Positions 9,258-18,694 are shown, counted from the stretch's first letter. The stretch is DNA of 64,000 nt from an uncultured Bacteroidales bacterium (GCA_902776955.1 CACYSG010000016.1:1-64000), one strand, 5' to 3'. Notes: generated by a model not told the origin, from the sequence alone. Made by a program: numbers and translations.

Positions 9258-10985
9258 TCAAGATGTCAGGATGATGTTGATAAGGGCGTTCACGTCGCTG
9301 ATGTTCACCTCGCCGTCGCCGTTGATGTCAAACTTCATGTCGCCGATAGCCTCCTGGGCCTTGATGATAGCGTCTATCAAGACGTTTACGTCGCTGATGT
9401 TCACCTCGCCGTCACCGTTCACGTCACCCGGCAGGGATGTGGATTTTTTCATCACCCAGAAGCCCGCCTTGAGTGCCACGGGGTCAACGGTCATCTCGGT
9501 GATGGGCTTGTTCATGTAGTCACCGGTATAGACCGTCGCAGCAGGGGTGGAATTGTTGGTCAGCGAGTCCAGGTCAAAGAGAGGCCAGGTGTCGTACTTG
9601 TTGCTATAGCTCGTCAACTGGTTGTCGGCAGGAATAATCGTCATGCGCTGGTGGTAGGACTGGTTGTTAGGCGTGTTGTTAGCCCAGGCGTCACGGTCGT
9701 AGTCCACATGCAGGATGAGGATACCCTCGGCGGGAAGATAAGCGTCCCATTCGTTCTTGACTCTGTACTCGAGCAGGTAATACTCATTGGGGTTGGCATC
9801 GTTGGTCACCTTGACGGCATTGCCGCTGTCGCTATTGAGCGGCGACAAGTCGTAGTGGGTATTCGCCTCGGCCTCGGTCAGGTCCATCCAGCCCATGAAA
9901 TGGCGCTCATAGGAAGTGTATCCTGCCGGACGATGCGCGTTGTTCAGGTAGCAGCCGTTGTCCATGATGTCCCATGAACTCATGCCATAGGCGCTGCTAT
10001 TGTTGGTCGGATAGAAGTCCGGCAGTCCCAGGCAATGACCGAACTCGTGGCAGAAGGTGCCTATGCCGTCGATGCTTGTGCTGCTGTTGTTGCTGCCCTC
10101 CAGCTCATTGAACACGGCAAATCGGTCGATAATCACGCCGTCCATCTCAAAGGGGCCTGTGACACTGCAATTCCAACTGAAGGCTTCCCCCATGTCCCAC
10201 TGACAGGGCCACACGCTCTCGGGCACGTTGCGCCAGGCCTGGGCCTCGCCCACACCGGCATACAGCACGACAACCACATCGACGACGCCGTCATTATCGT
10301 TGTCATAGTCCGAGAAATCCACGTCGGGCAGCAGCGTACACGCCTCGTAGATCATCGTACCCAACTGGGCGTCAACTTCGGTGCCGTAAACACGCACGTT
10401 GGCGCCATAGTAGCCGCGCTCACGCGACAGGTCAACGGGACCCAGAATGTCGAACTTAGGCGAGAACTGGCCACGTGACTGCGACTCAAAGTAGTGCAGA
10501 CTGCTGTATTCCTTCTCGTTGAACTGGTTCTCGAACGTCGCCACCGGGTCTTCATCGATCAGGCGCACGTCGCTGTAGTTGGCCAGGATGACGGGGATGC
10601 GGGGTGAACCCATGGTGGGCACCTGCGGCGAACTATTCTCGTCTTCACGACGCGGGGCGTTACGCCTGATGGAAGCGAGGGTCATTTGGTCACGATAGGC
10701 AACGATAAACGCCTGTTCCTCGATGCCGCGGCTTCCCGCGTCATGGGCGCGCACGTCGCTCAATGCGCCGTTTGCCATGTAGCAGTAGTCGCCATTGGCG
10801 GCGCGTGCCACCGTCAGGCCATCCATCGTCGTCAGCGAGTGGACGAATTCACCGCCGCGCATCATCAGCGTCACCGTCGTGCCGTCGCTCTGCACGTGAG
10901 CGAACGGCTCGGGTTTGGCCGGTGCTGCCATGACCGCCGCACAACATGCGGCCACAGTCACTAATGCCAAGATAAATCTCTTCAT
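9258..10985 (-). CDS. M6 family (immune inhibitor A-like) secreted zinc metalloprotease with dockerin-like tail
   Basis: 575 residues. A signal peptide (1-20) is followed by a propeptide-like segment and the M6 catalytic domain. The zinc site HEFGHCLGLPDFY is at about 313-325 (His313, Glu314 catalytic base, His317). The downstream Met-turn-like SSWDIMDNG is typical of M6 peptidases. The C-terminus is a dockerin-like doublet (GDVNGDGEVNISDV and FDINGDGEVNISDV), closely matching the proteases downstream. It starts 12 bp after the stop of the small lipoprotein gene at 10998-11555, so the two are probably cotranscribed. M6 enzymes degrade extracellular proteins. The target here is unknown. Confidence 0.9.
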   Translation of the reverse strand: MKRFILALVTVAACCAAVMAAPAKPEPFAHVQSDGTTVTLMMRGGEFVHSLTTMDGLTVARAANGDYCYMANGALSDVRAHDAGSRGIEEQAFIVAYRDQMTLASIRRNAPRREDENSSPQVPTMGSPRIPVILANYSDVRLIDEDPVATFENQFNEKEYSSLHYFESQSRGQFSPKFDILGPVDLSRERGYYGANVRVYGTEVDAQLGTMIYEACTLLPDVDFSDYDNDNDGVVDVVVVLYAGVGEAQAWRNVPESVWPCQWDMGEAFSWNCSVTGPFEMDGVIIDRFAVFNELEGSNNSSTSIDGIGTFCHEFGHCLGLPDFYPTNNSSAYGMSSWDIMDNGCYLNNAHRPAGYTSYERHFMGWMDLTEAEANTHYDLSPLNSDSGNAVKVTNDANPNEYYLLEYRVKNEWDAYLPAEGILILHVDYDRDAWANNTPNNQSYHQRMTIIPADNQLTSYSNKYDTWPLFDLDSLTNNSTPAATVYTGDYMNKPITEMTVDPVALKAGFWVMKKSTSLPGDVNGDGEVNISDVNVLIDAIIKAQEAIGDMKFDINGDGEVNISDVNALINIILTS

Positions 10986-10997
10986 ATCTCGATTATC

Positions 10998-11555
10998 CTA
11001 TTTGTTGGCTGTTTCGCCAGACAGATATTCCTTCATATTTGCTTTCCAGTCCATGTCGTTCTTGACATCAACGAAGTTGTCGATTTTCCATGAACCGTCC
11101 TCAAGACGCATTTCCAGGCGCACGGCAGTCGGGTTGCCCAAATTGTGCAGGTTAAGGTTTACTGTGGCCGTCGAGTCGGTCATCGATGCGACTTGCACAT
11201 CACTCACCGAGAGGTCGCCCCAATCCTGACCCATAACCCAGTAGTCTGCCTCAAAGAAGCCCATCATGCCGTCTTGGCTTTCGGCATCAAAGGTGTTCAC
11301 CTTTGTCACCCAATCGTTCCAATCGCGGGTACAGTGCTTAATAGCAGGCGGCTTGATGCCGGTGAGACGTCCCTTAAGGCTGTCGTTGGCCATCATCTCA
11401 TAGTAATGGAACACGTCGGTATAAATCTCGTTCACCTGCTCTACCACCTTTGCAGTGTCAAGCGTCTTTTCCTCAACTTTCTCGGCGCGGTTGCCCGTCG
11501 TGCAGGCCACTAGCCCCAGGAAAGCGACCAATACCACAAATGTCAATTTCTTCAT
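10998..11555 (-). CDS. Small lipoprotein of unknown function
   Basis: 185 residues with a lipoprotein signal (FLGLVACTTG, lipid-acceptor Cys near residue 18). The rest is soluble and mixed alpha/beta, resembling NTF2-like or DUF3828-type lipoproteins in its pattern (a helical start, then strands ending in RLEMRLEDGSWKIDNFVD). That resemblance is an inference only. It is the first gene of a two-gene unit with the M6 metalloprotease. Confidence 0.7.
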   Translation of the reverse strand: MKKLTFVVLVAFLGLVACTTGNRAEKVEEKTLDTAKVVEQVNEIYTDVFHYYEMMANDSLKGRLTGIKPPAIKHCTRDWNDWVTKVNTFDAESQDGMMGFFEADYWVMGQDWGDLSVSDVQVASMTDSTATVNLNLHNLGNPTAVRLEMRLEDGSWKIDNFVDVKNDMDWKANMKEYLSGETANK

Positions 11556-11585
11556 ATTCTCAATTGTCTAATGTTTTACAAGCCA

Positions 11586-11593
11586 CAAAAGTA
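11586..11593 (-). promoter_or_regulatory. -7 box upstream of the lipoprotein-M6 pair
   Basis: TACTTTTG on the minus strand fits TAnnTTTG, about 30 nt before the ATG at 11555. No good -33 TTTG is present at 19-21 nt. Confidence 0.35.
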
Positions 11594-11725
11594 CTACTTT
11601 TTCTCAAACTCCACAACTCCCCGATTTATCTCTCGATGATAACAATGCCCCCGTTTCCCCGTCTCGGATGAATTGGGCATCAGCACTTTGTTTTCGTCCA
11701 ATTCACGTTATTTGTTGAATTGTAT

Positions 11726-11733
11726 TATCTTTG
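11726..11733 (+). promoter_or_regulatory. -7 box just before lysO
   Basis: TATCTTTG fits TAnnTTTG and ends only 10 nt before the ATG at 11744. If used, the mRNA would be almost leaderless. The -33 element is not clear. Confidence 0.35.
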
Positions 11734-11743
11734 CCGCTGAGTT

Positions 11744-12025
11744 ATGTTGAAAGTCGTTGCCATCATGCTGAGCGGTATGGCCGTCGGGTTCCTGCTGAGG
11801 AAACGGCGGCTGCGCGTCGTGCCCCATGCCGTGACGGTGCTCATCTGGGCGCTGCTGTTCTTCCTGGGCGTCGAGGTCGGACAGAATCCGCAGGTCATCG
11901 GCGGCATCCGCGACCTGGGCCTCGAAGCGCTGTGGCTCTCGCTGACGGGTATCGCCGGCACCGTCTTGTTCTCGTGGGCGCTATGGCGATGGGTATCGCG
12001 CAGGAAAGGAGGTGGCGCCCCATGA
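11744..12025 (+). CDS. LysO family lysine exporter, N-terminal half (separate gene)
   Basis: 93 residues: three hydrophobic segments ending in a basic tail (WRWVSRRKGGGAP), with the motif ALLFFLGVEVGQNP typical of the first half of the LysO (DUF340) family. LysO is an inner-membrane lysine exporter. In Enterobacteria it is one chain of about 300 residues, while in Bacteroidales the two halves are commonly separate genes, as here. The stop overlaps the start of the second half (ATGA), so the halves are translationally coupled and probably form one transporter. Confidence 0.8.
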   Translation: MLKVVAIMLSGMAVGFLLRKRRLRVVPHAVTVLIWALLFFLGVEVGQNPQVIGGIRDLGLEALWLSLTGIAGTVLFSWALWRWVSRRKGGGAP

Positions 12026-12624
12026 AAGGCAGCTTGATCATTATCGCCTTCTTCGTGCTGGGTATTGTCTGCGGCCTGATGCACTGGTTGCCCGACTTGA
12101 GTACGCTGGGCAACGTCAGTTTTTTGACCCTGTGCGGATTACTCTTCTGCGTCGGCGTCACCGTGGGCAACAACACCGAACTGCTCAAATCTTTCCGTCA
12201 ACTGGATCCCCGCCTGATGCTCTTGCCGCTGATGACCATCATCGGCACCCTCGCCGCCACCGCCATCGCCTCGTTGGGACTGCCCGGCCGCAGCCTGACT
12301 GATTGTCTGGCCGTGGGCTCCGGCTTCGGTTACTATTCCCTGTCGAGCATCCTCATCACCGAGTACCGCGGTCCCGAACTCGGCACCGTCGCTCTGCTGG
12401 CCAACATCATCCGCGAGGTCTTCACCCTGCTCGGCGCCCCGCTGCTGGTAAAATACTTCGGACCCTTAGCCCCCATCTCCTCCGGCGGCGCCACGACGAT
12501 GGACACCACCCTACCTATCATCACCCGCACCAGCGGCCAGGACTTCGTCATCCTCTCCCTCTTCCACGGCTTCCTCGTCGACTTCTCCGTCCCCTTCCTC
12601 GTCACCCTCTTCTCCGAACTCTAA
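12022..12624 (+). CDS. lysO: LysO family lysine exporter, C-terminal half
   Basis: 200 residues starting at the ATG that overlaps the stop of the upstream half. A longer in-frame opening starting at 11731 is out of phase with the upstream gene and is not used. It is a hydrophobic protein with about six membrane segments and the conserved family signatures LCGLLFCVGVTVGNN, AVGSGFGYYSLSSILI and NIIREVFTLLGAP. It probably exports lysine or related compounds together with the 93-residue partner. The gene is followed closely by the convergent mtgA, with no clear terminator between them. Confidence 0.85.
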   Translation: MKGSLIIIAFFVLGIVCGLMHWLPDLSTLGNVSFLTLCGLLFCVGVTVGNNTELLKSFRQLDPRLMLLPLMTIIGTLAATAIASLGLPGRSLTDCLAVGSGFGYYSLSSILITEYRGPELGTVALLANIIREVFTLLGAPLLVKYFGPLAPISSGGATTMDTTLPIITRTSGQDFVILSLFHGFLVDFSVPFLVTLFSEL

Positions 12625-12658
12625 CCCCCTGAGGTTGTTAATGCTATGCCCTGTACGG

Positions 12659-13351
12659 TTACTGGGCGCAGGCGTCTTTGGGGAATTGGTCGATTTGTTT
12701 CATGCGCTTGAGGATGGTGTTGTGCATCTTGCGCATTTTGGAGGTGGGATGGGCGCTGTCGCGATGCAGAGGGGCGGGCAGCGAGACGGCGATATAGGCG
12801 CACTGGTCCTTGGTGAGGTGGGCCGGCGTGGTGCCGAAGTTGATGTGGGCCACGGCGTCGGCGCCGTAGATGCCATTACCCATCTCGATGGAGTTGAGAT
12901 AGACTTCCATGATACGTTCTTTGCCCCAAATGCCCTCGATGAGGAAGGTGAAATAGGCCTCCAAGCCCTTGCGCAGCCATGAACGGTTTTGCCACAAGAA
13001 GACGTTGCGGGCGGTCTGCTGGCTGATGGTGCTCGCGCCGCGCTGACGCTTGCCCTCCTGTGCCTCGATCTGTGCCTTCTGAATCTGCTCGAGGTCAAAG
13101 CCTTTGTGCTTGAGGAACAGGTTATCCTCGCTGGCCATCACCGCCTGGGGCAGGTTGTGATTGATTTTCTCGAGGGGCACCCAGCGGTGGTGGATGGTGG
13201 GCTCCTCGCCGCGCGCCATCTGCTCAACAGCGCGTATGAGCATCAGGGGAGTGATATAGACGGGGATATACTTCAATATCACTACGGCCAGGATGGTCGA
13301 AGCGAAAAAGAAAATCAGTATGTTGCGCGCCCAGCGTCCTATCTTCTTCAT
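12659..13351 (-). CDS. mtgA: Monofunctional peptidoglycan glycosyltransferase
   Basis: 230 residues, matching the usual family length. One N-terminal membrane anchor (about 10-32) is followed by a GT51 domain. Visible GT51 motifs: ASEDNLFLKHKGFD (catalytic Glu), RGASTISQQTARNVFL, KERIMEVYLNSIEMGNGIYGA. It polymerises lipid II into glycan strands at the outer face of the inner membrane, without a transpeptidase domain. The gene stands alone, convergent with lysO. Confidence 0.92.
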   Translation of the reverse strand: MKKIGRWARNILIFFFASTILAVVILKYIPVYITPLMLIRAVEQMARGEEPTIHHRWVPLEKINHNLPQAVMASEDNLFLKHKGFDLEQIQKAQIEAQEGKRQRGASTISQQTARNVFLWQNRSWLRKGLEAYFTFLIEGIWGKERIMEVYLNSIEMGNGIYGADAVAHINFGTTPAHLTKDQCAYIAVSLPAPLHRDSAHPTSKMRKMHNTILKRMKQIDQFPKDACAQ

Positions 13352-13441
13352 TATTTATATATTTTATTGTCTTCTTTTCTTGTTTGTCGTGACAATGCCA
13401 CGGCACAGGTGACCGCTTTTCCGATTGACAAGTCCTTGGTC

Positions 13442-14503
13442 TTACAGGTGCTTGGTCAAGGGCTTGTTGTCCCACGAATTGACGAGGGTCGTGAGCCATT
13501 GGCGGGTGGAAGCATCCTCGAGACGGGCAATTTCCTTAAGCAGGGCCGGACGGTCGCTGGGCGGCAGCTTGAACTGGGGCAACAGACGGTTGCCCTGGTC
13601 ACGCTTAGCACCCATCCACCGCAGGAACCGCTGCGGATTCATCTTGTAGAGTTGGGCGACATCCCAGGGGAATGGATTGTACTGGTAGTCAGGGTCGTAG
13701 GTCGAGTTGACGAGCTCGGAATACTCGTTCCAGGTATCCATGATGGAGGTGTCATACAGCGAGCACACGAGCATATCCCATGACTTGAAGTCAAGGGCCG
13801 CATAGTAGTCAACCGGACCGTTCTCCTTGACCACCCGCTGTCCTTGCAGGACGAAGTGGCCCTTGGCATCGATGACATACCGCTGTTCCCACTCCTGCTG
13901 CCACTGGGGCTCTCCCTTGACATCGTCGGCAAAGTTCATCACGCAGCGCCCCATAGTGCGGTGCAGGGTCACGCTGCTGCCGTCGAAGGTGAAATTGCCG
14001 TCAAGAGTAAAGACGGTGTCGTTCTTGATGTCGTTAAGGTGGATGCGCCACAACAGGTGCATTTCACGCGCATTCATGGCGTCGAGCAGGTCCCCTTTCC
14101 TGTCATAGGTGATGAGGTCCACGGTGTATCCCGCGCCGCTGCAGGCATAGTAGGCAGCAAGGGTGATGCCGCTGCCCACGTCGCGCACGCCCAGCAGCAG
14201 CCAGTTGGCCATTTCCTCGGCAAAGCCCTTGCCCGCAGGCACGATGAGCGCCTCATACTGGTCGTGGTCAAGCCGTTTCCCCTTGAGGTCATCGGACGAC
14301 TGGGAGGGGTCGCCGCAATAGATGTCGGGGAGGGCCAGCGTGTCGGCCAGCATCAGCTTGTCGTCCACCTTGATGCCCAAGTCGTCGAGGAAGTTGAACT
14401 GTTCATTGTTGCCATTGCCGCCACCCGAGCATGCTGCCGTCAAGAGGGCCGTCAGCACTGCAAGGATTAAGAGGACTCTGTTGGTTGTCATATTCTGCCG
14501 CAT
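13442..14503 (-). CDS. Lipoprotein of unknown function
   Basis: 353 residues. Lipoprotein signal with LTAAC (acceptor Cys at about 25), counted from the ATG at 14503; a second ATG five codons in would also give a good signal peptide. The mature protein is acidic and soluble with no domain I can name. A Gly-rich segment LGVRDVGSGITLAAYYACSGAGY and many aromatic residues in the C-terminal third stand out. A near-consensus promoter faces it at 14544-14575, divergent from the DUF3822 operon. Probably a periplasmic or outer-membrane-facing protein. Confidence 0.75.
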   Translation of the reverse strand: MRQNMTTNRVLLILAVLTALLTAACSGGGNGNNEQFNFLDDLGIKVDDKLMLADTLALPDIYCGDPSQSSDDLKGKRLDHDQYEALIVPAGKGFAEEMANWLLLGVRDVGSGITLAAYYACSGAGYTVDLITYDRKGDLLDAMNAREMHLLWRIHLNDIKNDTVFTLDGNFTFDGSSVTLHRTMGRCVMNFADDVKGEPQWQQEWEQRYVIDAKGHFVLQGQRVVKENGPVDYYAALDFKSWDMLVCSLYDTSIMDTWNEYSELVNSTYDPDYQYNPFPWDVAQLYKMNPQRFLRWMGAKRDQGNRLLPQFKLPPSDRPALLKEIARLEDASTRQWLTTLVNSWDNKPLTKHL

Positions 14504-14543
14504 TAGACTTGATTACAAGATTAATCACATCATTTCTTCACGG

Positions 14544-14575
14544 CAAAGGTAGTGGATTTGGCGCTCCAGTGCAAG
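14544..14575 (-). promoter_or_regulatory. Promoter for the 13442-14503 lipoprotein
   Basis: TACCTTTG (-7, 14551-14544) is preceded, 20 nt upstream on the minus strand, by CTTG, one mismatch from TTTG. Confidence 0.45.
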
Positions 14576-14589
14576 AGATGCAGGAAAAT

Positions 14590-14622
14590 TTTGGGATGAT
14601 TAAGGATAATTTTGTAATTTTG
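14590..14622 (+). promoter_or_regulatory. Promoter of the DUF3822-rsmD-susCD-fur gene string
   Basis: TTTG (14590-14593), 21 nt, TAATTTTG (14615-14622). A second TAATTTTG is immediately upstream (14607-14614). The ATG follows only 5 nt later, so the leader would be very short or the start lies a little downstream. Confidence 0.55.
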
Positions 14623-14626
14623 CAAA

Positions 14627-15439
14627 ATGATGGAAGGAAAAGACAAGACCAACCCGCAACAACCCGAGGCGTGGGAACTGCTGCTGTCGATTGGGGACAA
14701 GGAGATGAAATACATCAAATTCGTCCCGTCGGTCGCCGGTTCTCTCGTCATGGGCGAGTTCCCCCTGGGTGACGACACGTTGCGGTCGCTCGAGGATGCG
14801 GTCTATGACAAGCCGGAGTTGCTCGAGGAGCACCGGCGTGTCAGAGTCATTGTTCATTCCCGCCACTTTGTGCTGCTGCCACAGGAGACCGCCGACGACG
14901 ACTGCCGCATGCTGGCCCAACAAGCGTTTCCGGGAGACGGCGGTGACGCAGCCGTGTGCACCCTGCCCCTGAACGGCGTGAAAATCGCTTGGCTGATGCC
15001 ACGCGGCCTGCAAGCCTTCCTGGGCCGCACGTTCAACTATCCCGAGGTGTACCACCGTCTGACTCCCCTGTGTGAATACTTCAAGGGACTCAATGGCGGC
15101 GACTCCCTGTCGCGGATGTTCCTTCACCTGCAGGAGGGGGAGATGGATTTGGTCATCTATCGTGACGGGAAATTACAGTGTGCCAACAGTTACCCGTTTG
15201 ACGACGGGCAGGACGCGGCCTACTACGTCCTCAACGCTTGGCGCACCCATGGCCTGGACCAGTTGACCGACGAGTTGCAGCTCATCGGCGACGCCTCAAT
15301 GCTAGGCGCGATGACGCCCGTGCTGCGTGAATATGTGAAATATGTGATGCCTGCCGTCTATCCCGCGGCTGCCATGCGGCTGGGGCGCGACGCGATGCAG
15401 GCACCGCTCGAACTGATACTGCAAGCCCTATGCGAATAA
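14627..15439 (+). CDS. DUF3822 family protein
   Basis: 270 residues, the size of the DUF3822 family found almost only in Bacteroidetes, typically beside rsmD. No signal peptide. The family has an actin-like (ATPase-fold) look, but no biochemical role is established that I know of. The stop overlaps the rsmD start by 10 bp, indicating translational coupling. It is the first gene of the 14.6-20.8 kb string. Confidence 0.8.
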   Translation: MMEGKDKTNPQQPEAWELLLSIGDKEMKYIKFVPSVAGSLVMGEFPLGDDTLRSLEDAVYDKPELLEEHRRVRVIVHSRHFVLLPQETADDDCRMLAQQAFPGDGGDAAVCTLPLNGVKIAWLMPRGLQAFLGRTFNYPEVYHRLTPLCEYFKGLNGGDSLSRMFLHLQEGEMDLVIYRDGKLQCANSYPFDDGQDAAYYVLNAWRTHGLDQLTDELQLIGDASMLGAMTPVLREYVKYVMPAVYPAAAMRLGRDAMQAPLELILQALCE

Positions 15440-15984
15440 TCAGCGGAAAATACGGCCGTCGCCGCTTTGACGTGCCCACCAACATCACCGCCCGCCCCAC
15501 GACCGACATGGCGCGCGAGAACCTTTTCAACGTCTTGGGCAACCTCATCGACTTTGAGGACAAGACCGTGCTCGACCTGTTCGCCGGAACCGGAGCGATG
15601 AGCTTTGAGTTCCTCTCACGAGGCTGTGCAAGCGTCACCGCCGTCGAGAAGGCCCGCACCCAGGCAGAATTTATCAAGCGCGTTCAGCAACAGCTTGGCG
15701 ACCCTAACCTGACGCTCGTCCGCGGCGACGTGTTCAAGTTTGTGGCGACATGCCGCCAGTCGTTTGACGTGATTTTCGCCGACCCGCCCTACGACCTGCC
15801 GCGATTCGGCGAGATTCCCGGGTTGGTGCTTGACTCGCCGCTGGTGCACGACGGCACATTGTTCATCATGGAGCATCCGCGGGAGTACGACTTCAGCGGT
15901 TTGCCCCATTTCTCGCAACAGCGGGTCTACGGCAAGGTGAATTTCTCATTGTTTGAAATTGTCGATCCCAATCCTGAATCATGA
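15430..15984 (+). CDS. rsmD: 16S rRNA (guanine(966)-N(2))-methyltransferase
   Basis: 184 residues, normal length. Begins MRIISGKYGRR; the SAM-binding motif is LDLFAGTGAMSFEFLSRG, and the catalytic motif IV is FADPPYDLP. It methylates G966 of 16S rRNA during 30S assembly. It overlaps DUF3822 upstream by 10 bp, and its TGA overlaps the ATG of the next gene (susC-like) in ATGA form. A membrane receptor gene coupled directly to a ribosome-modification gene is unusual. Confidence 0.92.
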   Translation: MRIISGKYGRRRFDVPTNITARPTTDMARENLFNVLGNLIDFEDKTVLDLFAGTGAMSFEFLSRGCASVTAVEKARTQAEFIKRVQQQLGDPNLTLVRGDVFKFVATCRQSFDVIFADPPYDLPRFGEIPGLVLDSPLVHDGTLFIMEHPREYDFSGLPHFSQQRVYGKVNFSLFEIVDPNPES

Positions 15985-18683
15985 GAATTTGTTTATACTT
16001 GAGATTGTTGGCTCTTGCGGTATTGATGGTTGCTGGAGAACCCATGGTGTCCCAGACATTCATGCCCGCAGATAGCGCTACCCGTGTGATGTCACCCACT
16101 GTGGTCACCGCCGAGCAAGTGAGTCAGCAGCAGGTGACAAATCCTCTGGAGGCCATCAACGGACGTGTCGCTGGCGTGACCATCCAGAAAAGCAACAACG
16201 GCGCTGCTGCGATGAATGCAGTGCGCGTGCGTGGCACCACATCGGTCACGGGAGGCAACGACCCGTTGATTATCGTTGACGGCGTGTTCGGTGACCTGAG
16301 CACACTATCATCGATTTATCCGTCGGATATCGAGAGTTTCACTATTCTCAAGGATGCCAGTGAAATTGCCCAGTATGGCTCTCGTGGCGCATCGGGTGTC
16401 ATCGAGGTCGTTACCAAGAAGGGCGACGCCCATCGAACCACCGTCACCTATAACGGCAAGGTGGGCCTCTCCCACGTTAGCAAAAACCTCAAGATGCTTA
16501 ACGCCGACGGTTACCGCGATGCCGTCAGAGCCCATGGCGACATGCTCATTGACAAGGGTTTTAACACCGATTGGCAGAAGGCTATCCAACAAACTGCCTT
16601 TATTCAAGATCATCATGTCGCTTTCATGGGCGGTGGCAATCATTCGGGCTACCGCGTGTCACTCGGATATATGGATCATGATGGGGTCATCCTGCATGAC
16701 AAGTTGCGCAACCTGACGAGCAACATGAACATGTACCAACGCATGTTCAGTGACCTGCTGACCATCGAGGTGGGCATGTTCGGCAACGTGCAGAGAGAGG
16801 TCACGGCTGTTTACGATGTGCAGAAGACCTTCTACTCGGCACAAGCGTGGAATCCCACCTTCGGGACCGAGCGAAACAGTGCCGGAGGTTGGGACGGCTT
16901 CACCTACGCCAACCAGATCAACCATCCGCTGGCACTGATGGACAGCCACACCCAGGACAAGACAACCCACTTGAGTACCCATGCCAAACTCACGTTCAAC
17001 CTGACACCCAACTGGACAATTTCGTTCTTCGGCGCTTACAGCCACAACGAGGTCGAAACAGCACAATTCCTGCCCACAAGCATCTGGAGCGGTGGCAAAG
17101 GCTACCGCAGTACCGCCAAAACCGAGTCTTGGCTCGGCAATGCCATAGTGACATGGGACAAGGCGCTGGGGCGCAACCATTTCAACGTGATGGGACTTGC
17201 CGAGGTTGAACGCAACATCCACACGGGATTCTTCACCACCACAACAGGTTTCTCTAGCAACGATATCGGTATCGACGCTATCCAAGGAGGTGCCGTGACA
17301 CTATGGGAAGGCACGGGCAGTTACCGCAAAGCTCCGTCGCTGGTTTCATTCATGGCACGAGTCAACTATGACTACGATAACCGTTACTCATTGACCATCG
17401 CGGCCCGTACCGACGGCTCGTCAAAGTTTGCCCGTGGCAACCAATGGGGTTTCTTCCCTTCGGTTTCGGCTTCATGGAATATCGGCAATGAGTCGTTTTT
17501 GAGCGATGTGGGCTGGCTCGATGACCTGAAGTGGAGCATCGGCTACGGTCTGGCGGGTAACCAGGGCGCCGTAGACAGTTACATGGCGCAAAACGTGCTC
17601 ACGCCTGCGGGCATCGCTCCAGTGGGCCAGAACATGGCTGTAACGCTCGATGTCCTGCTCAATGCCAACCCTGACCTCAAATGGGAAGTGAAGCACAGTT
17701 TCAACACCGGCTTGAGTGCTGCTTTTTTGGGCAACCGCATCATTACCTCGCTTGACTTCTATGTTTCCAAGACGACCGACATGCTCTACCTCTATAATGT
17801 GGGCGTGCCGCCTTTCAGTTACAACAAGTTGCTCGACAATCTGGGTTCGATGCGCAACAGCGGTGTCGAGTTGGCGCTGGGCTTCTCGCCGCTCACCTCG
17901 CGCGATATGGAATTGAACATCAACGCCAATATCGCCTATCAGTACAACAAATTGCTCTCGTTGAGCGGCTATTATATGGATTACTGGTTGGAGGCTCCCG
18001 GCGAGGTGGATCTGGTCAACCTGAACGGAGCAGGTTTCCACGGCGGCAACAATCACATTGTCTATCAGATGGTGGGACAACCCCTGGGCGTGTTCTACCT
18101 GCCGCATTGCACTGGCCTGAAGAGTGACGGACATGGTGGCTATGTTTATGAAATCGCCGACCTCGACAATTCGGGCGATATCGACATCGCCAATGGCAAG
18201 GACCGTCGCGTGTGCGGCCAGGCGATGCCTAAAGTGCTGCTGGGCAGTAACATCAATTACCGTTTCAAGCAGTGGGATGTGACCTTGCAGATCAATGGCG
18301 CCTTTGGACACAAGATTTACAACGGCACAGCCTTGACCTACATGAATATGACCAGTTTGCCGAGTTATAATGTTCTGGCCGACGCCCCCGCTCGCGCAAT
18401 CAATGACCAGACCGCAACCGACTTCTGGCTGGAACGCGGCGACTATATAGACTTTGACTACCTCACCCTGGGCTGGAACGTGCCCTTGGGCGAGAGGCTG
18501 ATGCGCACCATCAGCCGCCTGCGTCTGGCACTCACGATAAACAACTTGGGCACCATCACGGGTTACTCGGGTCTGACACCCATCATCAACAGTTCATCGG
18601 TCAACGGCACCTTGGGTGTCGATGACAAAAACATCTATCCCGTTTCCCGTTCCTATCATCTGGGAGTTACCTTAACCTTTTAA
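15981..18683 (+). CDS. SusC/RagA-type TonB-dependent outer-membrane receptor lacking the N-terminal carboxypeptidase-regulatory-like domain
   Basis: 900 residues, shorter than typical SusC (about 1000). A signal peptide is followed almost at once by the plug domain (NPLEAINGRVAGVTIQKSN; DPLIIVDGVFGD; SDIESFTILKDASEIAQYGSRGASGVIEVVTKKG), then the 22-strand barrel region ending in aromatic HLGVTLTF. The usual beta-sandwich N-terminal extension is absent. It imports a substrate bound by the SusD partner 11 bp downstream. The ATGA overlap with rsmD and the adjacent Fur-family gene suggest a fixed operon. The substrate cannot be told from sequence, and no glycosidase is nearby. Confidence 0.88.
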   Translation: MRICLYLRLLALAVLMVAGEPMVSQTFMPADSATRVMSPTVVTAEQVSQQQVTNPLEAINGRVAGVTIQKSNNGAAAMNAVRVRGTTSVTGGNDPLIIVDGVFGDLSTLSSIYPSDIESFTILKDASEIAQYGSRGASGVIEVVTKKGDAHRTTVTYNGKVGLSHVSKNLKMLNADGYRDAVRAHGDMLIDKGFNTDWQKAIQQTAFIQDHHVAFMGGGNHSGYRVSLGYMDHDGVILHDKLRNLTSNMNMYQRMFSDLLTIEVGMFGNVQREVTAVYDVQKTFYSAQAWNPTFGTERNSAGGWDGFTYANQINHPLALMDSHTQDKTTHLSTHAKLTFNLTPNWTISFFGAYSHNEVETAQFLPTSIWSGGKGYRSTAKTESWLGNAIVTWDKALGRNHFNVMGLAEVERNIHTGFFTTTTGFSSNDIGIDAIQGGAVTLWEGTGSYRKAPSLVSFMARVNYDYDNRYSLTIAARTDGSSKFARGNQWGFFPSVSASWNIGNESFLSDVGWLDDLKWSIGYGLAGNQGAVDSYMAQNVLTPAGIAPVGQNMAVTLDVLLNANPDLKWEVKHSFNTGLSAAFLGNRIITSLDFYVSKTTDMLYLYNVGVPPFSYNKLLDNLGSMRNSGVELALGFSPLTSRDMELNINANIAYQYNKLLSLSGYYMDYWLEAPGEVDLVNLNGAGFHGGNNHIVYQMVGQPLGVFYLPHCTGLKSDGHGGYVYEIADLDNSGDIDIANGKDRRVCGQAMPKVLLGSNINYRFKQWDVTLQINGAFGHKIYNGTALTYMNMTSLPSYNVLADAPARAINDQTATDFWLERGDYIDFDYLTLGWNVPLGERLMRTISRLRLALTINNLGTITGYSGLTPIINSSSVNGTLGVDDKNIYPVSRSYHLGVTLTF

Positions 18684-18694
18684 TTGAGAACATC

